Shown here in pieces: positions 6,221 to 11,676 of a stretch of 11,676 bases of DNA (the stretch's first letter is position 1; each line of letters opens with the position of its first letter). The translations under genes and the position numbers were made by a program. The DNA is from CALIKW01 sp038998005 (lineage in GTDB: Archaea > Aenigmatarchaeota > Aenigmatarchaeia > CG10238-14 > SCSR01), in assembly GCA_038998005.1 (NCBI GenBank), contig JAVZIY010000017.1, positions 1 through 11,676 of the forward strand. Reading direction: 5' to 3'. Below the pieces are notes generated by a model that saw only the letters and a program-made list of their open reading frames with translations, had not been told where the DNA came from and ran no database searches.

Positions 6221-7374
6221 TCTTTCCTACCTTTTTCTCTTATAATTTCCTTAAGTTCTTTTTCAAAATTTTCCAGCTTATCTTGAGGGGCTTTCATCAA
6301 AGGCTCAAACTTTTCTATTTCAATTAAAATTTTGTTCATCCTATCTTTAATCCTTTCTCCACAATTTTTAATTTCAAAAATTTTTTCCTTAATTTTTCTT
6401 TTCTGATAATCGAAAAATATTAGATCTGAAATTTCGGTTGCAACTTCAATAAAATTTTCTTTTTCCAAATTTTCGAAGTATCTTTTCAAATCTTTAATTT
6501 TTTCTAGAATTTTTAATTCAAACTCAGGGCCTCTTGTAAAGTAATGAATATTTAAGACTTCCCACTTCTTTACAGCATTCACAACATCTTTCATTCTAAT
6601 GCACTCCATAAAAGGATGAATTTTTTCCCCTTCTTCACCTACTTTTATTGCCATCCCCAAAGCTAAAGAAATTTCCTTATCTGCTTTTAAATCATCAGTT
6701 ATAAAAATTGATTTCTTGAACAAATCTCTTTCATTTTCTAAAGCTCTTTCCATAACTTCTACTTTTCTGCAAGCCAAGTTTGGTTCTATTGCAAAAAACT
6801 TCCCATTTTTAAAATACCATCTTGACCCAAATGCAAAATCAACTGGCAAGTTTTTTATCCTAGCTAAAAAATCCAAACATTCTTGTGGTGAGCCAGAGTT
6901 TAATATTATCTTATAATTCATTTTTCTTATTTCATAAAAACAATTAATCAAATTACTGGCTAATTTTAAGTTTTTTGCTCCCCTTATGCAAGAGTTTAAA
7001 TGCTCATCGATAGTTAAATTATAGCTTTTTATTTCATCCTCAAGCTCTTTAACTGAACTTTTAATTTCCTGCTTTTCCCCATTTCTTGTAGCTTCTCCTA
7101 TTTTTCTTGCAATTTCACACAACTTTTCAGAATTTTTTCTTAATTCAAAATTTGAATTACCTTTTAAATAGCATTCGAATAGAGAAGGTGTGCCCCTCTT
7201 GTTTAAAACTCCGTCAACATCAGAAACGAAAAATTTTCTTCTTGTTCCAAGAAATTCATTTCCATAAGAAACTTTACCAAATTTATCTTCAACTATCAAA
7301 GAATAAAGAAAACTTGGCTTGAAATCTACGGAAAAGTATAAATCATGAAGTATTTTCCTATATCTTTCTTTCAC
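6193..7374 (-). CDS. HAD-superfamily phosphatase with helical C-terminal extension
   Basis: A 393-residue protein carrying the four HAD motifs: I, FFVSDVDGVLN (nucleophile D52, acid D54); II, IILNSGS (S160 or S162); III, lysine K204 in CRKVEVME; IV, IFITDDLKAD (D227, D228). About 100 residues between motifs I and II form a helical cap, the C1 type found in phosphoserine-phosphatase-like enzymes. These hydrolyse small phosphate esters through an aspartyl-phosphate intermediate with magnesium; the substrate cannot be read from sequence. The HAD core ends near 270. The last ~115 residues are an extra charged helical, probably coiled-coil region that ordinary HAD enzymes lack, and which may bind the 369-residue partner. 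The start is GTG 7374 in an AT-rich leader with no Shine-Dalgarno site, about 28 bases past a TATA-like box, so the message is probably near-leaderless. Confidence 0.8.
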   Translation of the reverse strand: MKERYRKILHDLYFSVDFKPSFLYSLIVEDKFGKVSYGNEFLGTRRKFFVSDVDGVLNKRGTPSLFECYLKGNSNFELRKNSEKLCEIARKIGEATRNGEKQEIKSSVKELEDEIKSYNLTIDEHLNSCIRGAKNLKLASNLINCFYEIRKMNYKIILNSGSPQECLDFLARIKNLPVDFAFGSRWYFKNGKFFAIEPNLACRKVEVMERALENERDLFKKSIFITDDLKADKEISLALGMAIKVGEEGEKIHPFMECIRMKDVVNAVKKWEVLNIHYFTRGPEFELKILEKIKDLKRYFENLEKENFIEVATEISDLIFFDYQKRKIKEKIFEIKNCGERIKDRMNKILIEIEKFEPLMKAPQDKLENFEKELKEIIREKGRKEWKEMLSIM

Positions 7375-7401
7375 ATTTTAATTTTTGTTTTAAAGAAATT
7401 C

Positions 7402-7422
7402 AAATTATAGAAAATTTAAAAA
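7402..7422. promoter_or_regulatory. Back-to-back TATA-like boxes for tRNA-Leu and the HAD operon
   Basis: On the minus strand CTATAATTT (7410-7402) ends 28 bases before the GTG of the HAD gene, which would give a nearly leaderless transcript. On the plus strand TTTAAAAA (7415-7422), preceded by purines, would start transcription a few bases before the tRNA. A further TATTTAA at 7431-7437 is another tRNA candidate. The 80-base interval thus drives divergent transcription. Confidence 0.45.
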
Positions 7423-7454
7423 GAAATGAATATTTAAGCTAAAATATTATTGGA

Positions 7455-7540
7455 GCAGGGGTCGCCTAGTCTGGTCAATGGCGCAGGGCTTAGGACCCTG
7501 TGGCTTAGTGCCTACGTGGGTTCAAATCCCACCCCCTGCA
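7455..7540 (+). tRNA. tRNA-Leu (UAG)
   Basis: A complete 86-base cloverleaf. The acceptor stem GCAGGGG (7455-7461) pairs with CCCCTGC (7533-7539), with discriminator A at 7540. The D-arm is GCC (7464-7466) and GGC (7480-7482). The anticodon stem is CAGGG/CCCTG (7484-7488, 7496-7500), with loop CTTAGGA and anticodon TAG at 7491-7493. A long class II variable arm has GGC (7502-7504) paired with GCC (7510-7512). The T-arm is GTGGG/CCCAC around TTCAAAT. The long variable arm and the anticodon both say leucine, reading CUA and probably other CUN codons. There is no intron and CCA is not encoded. The 3' end was apparently used as an integration target: an integrase fragment follows and a degenerate copy of this 3' end lies 1.2 kb downstream. 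Confidence 0.97.
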
Positions 7541-7554
7541 TCCTGTTCTATTGT

Positions 7555-7617
7555 AATGCACCGCAAAATGGGGCCTATCTGCAAGGCCAAATTAAGAATG
7601 GAAGGAAGCGGTGCATT
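7555..7617 (+). other. Hairpin with 10-bp stem before the integrase fragment
   Basis: AATGCACCGC (7555-7564) is perfectly complementary to GCGGTGCATT (7608-7617). Inside the 43-base loop a second small hairpin, GGCC (7572-7575) and GGCC (7585-7588) around TATCTGCAA, is possible. The right arm ends three bases before the ATG of the integrase fragment and contains GGTG, its only plausible ribosome-binding site. The element could therefore be a translation-controlling leader hairpin or a recombinase-binding inverted repeat next to the attachment site. Its GC content is well above the surrounding DNA. Confidence 0.6.
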
Positions 7618-7620
7618 GAG

Positions 7621-7692
7621 ATGGAAGTTGATATCCATGATTATGAAAAGAGATTAAAGCAGTTTACAAATGGTTTGAATGAATTGGATGAG
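7621..7692 (+). pseudogene. Tyrosine recombinase (integrase) N-terminal fragment
   Basis: Twenty-four codons from ATG 7621 read MEVDIHDYEKRLKQFTNGLN and then ELDE. This matches the usual opening of archaeal XerA/integrase-type tyrosine recombinases, the start of the DNA-arm-binding helical domain. The frame then runs into unrelated sequence and stops at 7728, so the catalytic domain (R...HxxR...Y) is entirely missing. The break near 7690-7695 coincides with the end of an antisense tRNA-synthetase fragment, which shows a deletion or recombination joint. Its position right behind a tRNA gene is what an integrase left at one edge of an inserted element would show. The open frame that continues upstream through the tRNA is not a real protein. 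Confidence 0.6.
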
Positions 7693-7894
7693 GCGCTCTT
7701 TGTTCTTCTTTTTTGTTTCCATAGATAATTAAAGGAGACTCCTGAGTTAAATTTGAAGCTATATCCCACAAATCTTTGGTTACATTTTCCTTCTTTATTA
7801 CACATTGAGTAATGCCTTCAGTATTTCTGATGTCTAAGAAAATTATGTCCTTATGCTCTCTTCTTATATACCCATCCTTTAATCTCCATTTACA
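7691..7894 (-). pseudogene. Class IIb aminoacyl-tRNA synthetase (Asn/Asp-like) OB-fold fragment
   Basis: Reading leftward from 7894 the frame gives about 68 codons, including DGYIRREHKDIIFLDIRNTE, then GITQCVIKKENV, then DLWDIASNLTQESPLIIYG and EEQRAP. This follows the N-terminal OB-fold (anticodon-binding) domain of archaeal Asn/Asp-tRNA synthetases step by step, up to the conserved ERAP. It is bounded upstream by an in-frame TGA (7897-7895) and has no start codon. It ends abruptly after RAP at the joint with the integrase fragment. The whole catalytic domain is missing, so this is a dead remnant. The functional synthetase must be elsewhere in the genome. Asn versus Asp versus Lys specificity cannot be decided from this part. 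Confidence 0.65.
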
Positions 7895-8038
7895 TCAACT
7901 ATATAATTCATCTTCTATCAATTTTTTAAACTTTTCTAATTTTACCTTCAGAGATAAATTAATAGAACAAAATACTTAAAAATAAAAAATTTAACTTTAA
8001 TAGGGATATTAAAAAAGAAAATATATGATGATGTTAAA

Positions 8039-8500
8039 ATGATCAAAGAAGACTGTATTTTTTGTAAAATAGTAGAAGGGAAAATACCTTGCCACAAAGT
8101 TTATGAAGATCAAGAACATTTAGCGTTTTTAGATATTTTTCCATTAGTTAAAGGTCAAACACTTGTTATAACTAAGAAACATTATGACAGCTACCAATTT
8201 GACTTACCAGATGATGTTTATAATAAACTTTTTCTAGTAGCTAAAAAAGTAGGCAAGGCCATTGATAAAGGATTGAAAGCAATTCGAACATTTTTGGTGG
8301 TAGAAGGTATGGAAGTAAGTCATGTCCACATAAAATTATACCCTGTTTTTAAAGTTAACAGAAATGTCGCACCGCCTCAAATAGATAAAAAACAATTAAA
8401 GGACTGGTATAGTGGCTATATAATTACTCTTCATGGACCAAAGGCAAAGGACAAAGAATTAGCTGAAGTGGCTGAAGATATAAAATCAGTTCTCGCTTAA
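8039..8500 (+). CDS. HIT-family nucleotide-binding protein, H-x-H-x-K variant
   Basis: A 153-residue intact protein of the histidine-triad fold. CIFCKIVEGKIPCHKVYED, then HLAFLDIFPLVKGQTLVITK, is the standard HIT N-terminal half. C6, C9 and H48 match the usual zinc positions of the HINT/PKCI branch. The active-site strand reads VSHVHIKLYP (H95-x-H97-x-K99): the catalytic middle histidine is kept, but the third histidine of the triad is lysine. HIT proteins hydrolyse nucleoside phosphoramidates, dinucleotides or AMP conjugates; the lysine variant may change activity. The start is ATG 8039; no strong Shine-Dalgarno site precedes it. It stands alone between gene fragments inside the tRNA-Leu scar, so it may be cargo that arrived by transfer, or a host gene caught between remnants. 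Confidence 0.85.
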   Translation: MIKEDCIFCKIVEGKIPCHKVYEDQEHLAFLDIFPLVKGQTLVITKKHYDSYQFDLPDDVYNKLFLVAKKVGKAIDKGLKAIRTFLVVEGMEVSHVHIKLYPVFKVNRNVAPPQIDKKQLKDWYSGYIITLHGPKAKDKELAEVAEDIKSVLA

Positions 8501-8528
8501 CTATTAGAAATACTCTAAATACAAAAGC

Positions 8529-8681
8529 TTAATTCATTCTGAAAAATTTTTGGGCATTCTCATAAAATATTTTAAAAAGAAAACTCTTTTTCTTTCCTTG
8601 CTTATTTGCATATGTAATTATCCTTTCATGTGTTTTCCAGTCTAAATAATCCCAATTTTGTTTGAATAAAACTTTAAATAT
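8529..8681 (-). pseudogene. C-terminal fragment, probably an amidohydrolase
   Basis: A 50-codon frame after an in-frame stop at 8684-8682, ending at TAA 8531-8529. It reads IFKVLFKQNWDYLDWKTHER, then IITYANKQ, and finishes KSFLFKIFYENAQKFFRMN. The ending, KI-x-YENA-x-KFF, is the usual last helix of TIM-barrel amidohydrolases of the Amidohydro_2 type, and LF-x2-NWDYLDW sits where these have a (F)GSDWP-like loop. No start codon exists and the rest of the enzyme is missing, so it is a dead tail. The assignment rests on a short stretch and is tentative; that it is former coding sequence is more certain than which family it belongs to. Confidence 0.4.
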
Positions 8682-8729
8682 TTATTGTGTTATACTTCTA
8701 CTAAAGCGTGTGCATTACCATTCAACAGG

Positions 8730-8755
8730 ATTCTCAACCCCTGCACTTTTCTATT
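8730..8755 (+). other. Degenerate copy of the tRNA-Leu 3' end (candidate att site)
   Basis: ATTCTCAACCCCTGCA (8730-8745) matches 13 of 16 bases of the tRNA T-arm/acceptor end at 7525-7540, including an exact CCCCTGCA. TTCTATT follows 3 bases later, as it does 5 bases after the tRNA. With the integrase fragment beside the tRNA, this is a plausible far attachment site, giving an element of about 1.2 kb. Upstream at 8706-8716, GCGTGTGCATT resembles the hairpin arm GCGGTGCATT. The rest of the 8685-8785 stretch shows nothing recognisable. Confidence 0.45.
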
Positions 8756-8785
8756 AACCATTGTGATTTAAAATGCAAAATAAAT

Positions 8786-9304
8786 TCATTTTGGCTTGAT
8801 GATAAAATTACAAAAAGCATTTCCTTTAGCTATACAATTTTTTTCCTCGCAATCAAAATCTTTTTTAAAATATTCTGAGAAAAATCCTGCTAAAATTCCT
8901 GAAAGCAAATAATCTACACAAGCTTTTTGCCTTCCAAATTCTTTAACATATTCTTTTGCAAAATTGCTTTTTACTTGAATTAAAACTCTAGCTTCCTTCA
9001 TTTCAACAATTTCAACTTCTCCAAAGCCAAAATGATTTATTAAACTTAAAATTGCATCAAAAAATGTTTTATCGCTTGCAGAAAATTTTCTCATATCTTT
9101 ACAAATCTCATAAAAACTTTGCTTTGAGGAATTGTAAATTTCCTCCAAACCATTTTTTCCAAATCTTTTCTCGAAATTTTTTTGCAATAATAAGAATTGC
9201 CTCATCGGTTGCAAGTAAAAATTCTTCTCTAATATTTTAAACTCTTTTTCTGTAAGGATTAATTGTCTTGCAAGTAAGAGTTTTGAAATGAATTTTGAAA
9301 ACAT
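8786..9304 (-). CDS. V4R-domain protein
   Basis: About 172 residues. The C-terminal ~50 residues match the V4R (4-vinyl reductase) domain: DYLLSGILAGFFSEYF is its conserved helix, and DCEEKNCIAKGNAFCNFII carries the C-x4-C-x7-C pattern with the K/G-x-x-x-C-x-F ending. V4R domains bind small hydrophobic ligands or metal, and in archaea they often act as sensor modules. The N-terminal half is helical with no DNA-binding motif I can see. I prefer ATG 9304; TTG 9316 would overlap the stop of the winged-helix gene. That gene lies directly upstream on the same strand, so the two probably form a split regulator: one chain senses and the other binds DNA. Confidence 0.75.
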   Translation of the reverse strand: MFSKFISKLLLARQLILTEKEFKILEKNFYLQPMRQFLLLQKNFEKRFGKNGLEEIYNSSKQSFYEICKDMRKFSASDKTFFDAILSLINHFGFGEVEIVEMKEARVLIQVKSNFAKEYVKEFGRQKACVDYLLSGILAGFFSEYFKKDFDCEEKNCIAKGNAFCNFIIKPK

Positions 9305-9308
9305 GCAA

Positions 9309-9599
9309 TCAACCAAAAATTTCCTTCATAACCCTAAGCTTTTCAATTTCAACGGGCCAGGCTATGAAAGTATTTCCAATCTTCTTAAGTCTTATTAGCT
9401 TAAGCTTGTAAAGTTTTTTAAAATGGTAAAGGTACTTTGCAGAAAGTGACTTTTCTTTTCCTTTTTCTCCCAAAATCTTAGCAACCTCCAAAGGGTTTGT
9501 TGGCCAGTGTTTTAAAATTATTTCAAAAACTGCTGAAGTAGTTGAAGATAATCTTCTTACTTTTTCTTCGTTTGTCAGCCAATCCAAAGCTTTATCCAT
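9309..9599 (-). CDS. Small winged-helix DNA-binding protein
   Basis: A 96-residue protein. Residues 15-45 (VRRLSSTTSAVFEIILKHWP, then TNPLEVAKILGE) and 50-75 (LSAKYLYHFKKLYKLKLIRL) form a winged-helix pattern: helix, turn, then a recognition helix (SAKYLYHFKKLYKLKLI), followed by the wing (KKIGNTFIAWPV). It looks like ArsR/HTH_20-type archaeal regulators. It has no metal-binding cysteines, so a metal sensor is unlikely. It is the first gene of a pair with the V4R protein, the stop (TGA 9311-9309) falling 4 bases before the preferred V4R start. An AT-rich TATA-like stretch lies about 25-33 bases upstream of ATG 9599, with no Shine-Dalgarno site, so translation is probably leaderless. The target is unknown; autoregulation is common for such pairs. 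Confidence 0.75.
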   Translation of the reverse strand: MDKALDWLTNEEKVRRLSSTTSAVFEIILKHWPTNPLEVAKILGEKGKEKSLSAKYLYHFKKLYKLKLIRLKKIGNTFIAWPVEIEKLRVMKEIFG

Positions 9600-9666
9600 A
9601 ATATTGATTATTCAAAAAGAAATATTAAAAATTTTTGGAATTTTCAAAATTTTTCTGTTAAAAAGT

Positions 9667-10308
9667 TTATAAGAACTCCTTAGCCTTTACTTTTTCCGTT
9701 AATACTTCTCCATGACCTGGTAAAAGCCAGTCCCAATCAAGCTTTAATATTTTGCTTATAGATTCTCTCTGCAAATCTTCATTGAAATTAAACTCACTCG
9801 GAGGTAAGGATAAACCATTTTGGTTTATTAGTAAATCTCCACAAAACAAAACCTTTCTTCCGTCTATTTCTGAAAGAAAGGAAATGCATCCATTTGTATG
9901 TCCAGGGGTTTCAAAAACTTTAATTGGTCCAAAACTTTCCTTTATAATTTCAGCTTCAACAGGCTTATATCTTGCAAAAAATGTTAGTAGCCTGAATAAA
10001 AATTTCTTCGGCCCTTTTGGAAGAAGAATTTCCTTTCCTTCTATTGCAGGTTTTGCATTCTGACTACAAAGAAATTTAACTTCTGGGAATTTTTCCTTAA
10101 TTTTTGCTAAGCCGTTTATATGGTCTAAGTGGGCATGCGTTATTAAAACTGCTTTTGGCTTTTTTACTTTTTCAAGAACTTCTAGCAATTCCTTTGCTTT
10201 TTTGTCCATTCCAGAATCTATTATTACTGAGTAATTTTTAAATTGAATCACATAGCAGTTTGAATAGTTTTTAACCTCGAACAAATTTTTTGATAATCTT
10301 TTTATCAT
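9667..10308 (-). CDS. Metallo-beta-lactamase-fold hydrolase
   Basis: A 213-residue protein with the complete metal-binding set of the fold: THAHLDH (H58, H60, D62, H63), PGHTNG (H137), CGD (D158) and the final PGHG (H199). These bind two metals and hydrolyse an ester, thioester or phosphodiester-type bond. The length and the TPGHT...CGDLL...LLPGHG layout match the glyoxalase II-like/general MBL group, but the family is too broad to name a substrate. It has no signal peptide and should be cytoplasmic. It is a single gene starting at ATG 10308. Two TATA-like stretches lie upstream on the minus strand (near 10325-10333 and 10335-10342); the farther one fits leaderless transcription better. A 67-base gap separates it from the winged-helix gene. 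Confidence 0.88.
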   Translation of the reverse strand: MIKRLSKNLFEVKNYSNCYVIQFKNYSVIIDSGMDKKAKELLEVLEKVKKPKAVLITHAHLDHINGLAKIKEKFPEVKFLCSQNAKPAIEGKEILLPKGPKKFLFRLLTFFARYKPVEAEIIKESFGPIKVFETPGHTNGCISFLSEIDGRKVLFCGDLLINQNGLSLPPSEFNFNEDLQRESISKILKLDWDWLLPGHGEVLTEKVKAKEFL

Positions 10309-10650
10309 AATTTAAAATTGATTTTTATATAAGATATTTATCTACTCTAATTTTCATTTATGCTTAAAATTTGCAAGTGGAAATGAAAAATTTGTCATAT
10401 TTAAAAGCTTCTTCCTGCTTGAGATTAAATTAAAATAGGATTAGCATTTTAAAAAATTCTATCCTAATGATAAAAAATTAAAATAATTTTATATTATAAG
10501 ATAAAAGAAGTTTATTTTTTATAGTTAAAGTTTAATGTCTATTATTTTTGCATAAGTTTTCACTCTTCCTAACCACAAACTTTTTTAAAAAATTTCTGTT
10601 GGAAGTCTAACAAAAAATCGACTTTAATCCAAGTTTTAAAAATTTCCTAA
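10309..10650. other. AT-rich intergenic spacer
   Basis: About 340 bases with no supported gene on either strand. The MBL promoter lies at its left end. A weak inverted pair (TAGGAT around 10436 and ATCCTA around 10463) is too short to call. Scattered stops break all frames, and I see no recognisable RNA. Confidence 0.6.
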
Positions 10651-10681
10651 AGGAAACAAAAAATATATATTTTTGTTTCCT
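10651..10681. promoter_or_regulatory. Palindromic operator overlapping the ATPase TATA box
   Basis: AGGAAACAAAAA (10651-10662) and TTTTTGTTTCCT (10670-10681) are perfect 12-bp inverted arms around ATATATA. The central TATATAT lies about 25 bases before the ATG at 10693, where the TATA box of a leaderless archaeal gene belongs. A protein bound to the palindrome would block TBP. An extra TTTCCT (10643-10648) just upstream can pair with the left AGGAAA instead. A terminator hairpin is the less likely alternative. Confidence 0.6.
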
Positions 10682-10692
10682 ATATTTCTTTT

Positions 10693-11676
10693 ATGCTTAG
10701 AGAAGTTTTACTAGAGTGGAAAGAGAAAGAACTACCACAAAATATAATCGAGAGAGATTTAAAGGTATGGATAAACAAGCACATAGTTTCCCTTATAGGA
10801 CCAAGAAGAGCTGGCAAAACCTATTTTATGTTCCAGCTAATAAAAGAGCTATTTGAAAAAAATCATTCCAAAGATAATGTTGTTTACATAGATTTTACTG
10901 ACCCAAGAGTAAAAAAGGTTGGTATTTCTAAGTTTTTAAAGGAAGTAAATTCACTGTTTAAAAATCAAGTTTTTCTTTTCTTGGATGAAATTCAAGAATT
11001 AGAAGACTGGTCTTCATTCATTAGAGCTTTGCACAATTTCCAAAAATATAAAATAATAATTTCTGGTTCTTCGTCAAAACTTTTAAGCAAAGAGATTTCA
11101 ACAGAGCTAAGGGGAAGATGTATTCCTTATATAATTTTTCCTTTTACCTTTAAAGAGTTTCTTAAGCTAAAAAAGTTTGTAGTTAGGGAAGAAATTTCTG
11201 AGGCAAAGGTTGGTGAAATTTTAATGCTTTTGAAAGAATTTCTTGAGTTTGGAGGATATCCTGAAATTCTTCTTGCTGACGAGAAAAACAAGAAAATTGA
11301 AATAGCAAAGACCTATTTTACTACCATATTTTTTAAGGATTTGATAGAAAGGTTTAAAATAAAAAATGTGGCACTAATGGATTACTTTGTTAGGTATTGC
11401 ATAGCAAACTCTTCTTCCTATATCTCATTAACAAAAATTGAAAAAGAATTGAAATCAATTGGCCTGAAAGTTAGTAAGAAAACATTAGCGAACTATTTAA
11501 GGTATGTAGAGGAGGCTTTGTTTGTTTTTACGGTAAAAAGATTTTCTTTAAAGTACAGAGAAAGGGCAAAGTATCCTGTAAAAATTTATTTGGTAGATAA
11601 TGTTTACTTTGCGATTGAACCAAGGTTTTCAAAAGATTTTGGGAAAAAGATGGAAAACTTGGTAGCTATTTCTCTT
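10693..11676 (+). CDS. AAA-type ATPase with DUF4143-like C-terminus, 3' partial
   Basis: 328 codons are visible before the window ends. Walker A is GPRRAGKT (36-43), Walker B is VFLFLDEI (93-100), the sensor strand is IIISGSS (121-127) and an arginine-finger candidate lies in ELRGRC (138-143). The C-terminal part (FGGYPEIL; YFTTIFFKDLIERFKIKN; then a small winged-helix-like region with KTLANYLRYVEEALFVF and KIYLVDN) fits the AAA_14/DUF4143 group, common in archaea and often found near mobile or rapidly changing loci. Complete members run about 380-450 residues, so roughly a fifth is missing. Function is poorly known; DNA-related or toxin-antitoxin-like roles have been suggested for the group. 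The start is ATG 10693 without a Shine-Dalgarno site, directly behind a palindrome that suggests tight control. Confidence 0.85.
   Translation, partial: MLREVLLEWKEKELPQNIIERDLKVWINKHIVSLIGPRRAGKTYFMFQLIKELFEKNHSKDNVVYIDFTDPRVKKVGISKFLKEVNSLFKNQVFLFLDEIQELEDWSSFIRALHNFQKYKIIISGSSSKLLSKEISTELRGRCIPYIIFPFTFKEFLKLKKFVVREEISEAKVGEILMLLKEFLEFGGYPEILLADEKNKKIEIAKTYFTTIFFKDLIERFKIKNVALMDYFVRYCIANSSSYISLTKIEKELKSIGLKVSKKTLANYLRYVEEALFVFTVKRFSLKYRERAKYPVKIYLVDNVYFAIEPRFSKDFGKKMENLVAISL

Noticed and set aside
7450..7728. A 92-codon plus-strand open frame starting before the tRNA
   Set aside because: It runs through the whole tRNA-Leu and hairpin; only the codons from 7621 to 7692 resemble a protein.
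8025..8042. Mini-frame ATG-ATG-ATG-TTA-AAA-TGA overlapping the HIT start
   Set aside because: It is only five codons in AT-rich DNA with no ribosome-binding site; it probably arises by chance.
9752..10063. Plus-strand open frame opposite the MBL hydrolase
   Set aside because: The opposite strand carries a complete metal-binding motif set; this frame has no recognisable features.
10435..10470. TAGGAT / ATCCTA pair in the intergenic spacer
   Set aside because: Only six bases pair, with a loop of about 20 bases; it is not convincing as a hairpin.
1..11676. CRISPR array or complete insertion sequence
   Set aside because: No regularly spaced direct repeats, no transposase motifs and no complete terminal inverted repeats were seen.

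Overview
The window looks like an AT-rich archaeal chromosome, possibly a DPANN-type or thermophilic lineage, though the lineage is inferred and not shown. The archaeal signs are: a TrmB-family regulator, a V4R-domain protein, an archaeal-type integrase N-terminus, a tRNA-Leu with no encoded CCA, TATA-like boxes about 25-30 bases upstream of nearly leaderless first genes, and strong GGAGGTG Shine-Dalgarno sites only inside operons. Arginine is mostly AGA/AGG.

Layout. Bases 1-792: a TrmB-like regulator lacking its first dozen or so residues. Bases 733-7374: a long minus-strand block read from right to left. It holds a HAD-superfamily phosphatase with a long helical C-terminal extension and an unrecognised 369-residue partner; then a five-gene, translationally coupled operon of three short predicted membrane proteins, one short helical protein and an Mrr-like PD-(D/E)xK nuclease; then an unrecognised 187-residue protein coupled to a 485-residue HExxH metallopeptidase-like protein with a hydrophobic C-terminus. 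The only plus-strand interruption is a small zinc-ribbon gene at 2872-3168. I recognise no known system in this block. It is the best candidate for something undescribed.

Bases 7455-7540 are tRNA-Leu(UAG). The 1.2 kb behind it is a recombination scar. It contains a 10-bp-stem hairpin, the first ~24 codons of a tyrosine integrase joined directly to an antisense fragment of a class IIb aminoacyl-tRNA synthetase, an intact HIT-family gene, the tail of a probable amidohydrolase, and a degenerate second copy of the tRNA 3' end at 8730-8755. This is what an old integration site looks like after decay.

Bases 8786-10308 (minus) carry a winged-helix/V4R pair and a metallo-beta-lactamase-fold hydrolase. 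After about 380 bases of AT-rich spacer comes an AAA-type ATPase with a DUF4143-like C-terminus, which runs off the right edge. A 12-bp-arm palindrome overlaps its TATA region.

How the genes may work together is inference. The tight coupling (ATGA, ATGNATGA and TGA-ATG junctions) means the five-gene operon products are made together. Several would sit in the membrane with soluble helical tails, and the nuclease could be their effector. The phosphatase pair lies 76 bases upstream on the same strand and may be co-transcribed. No homology search was possible, so family calls rest on motifs read by eye.
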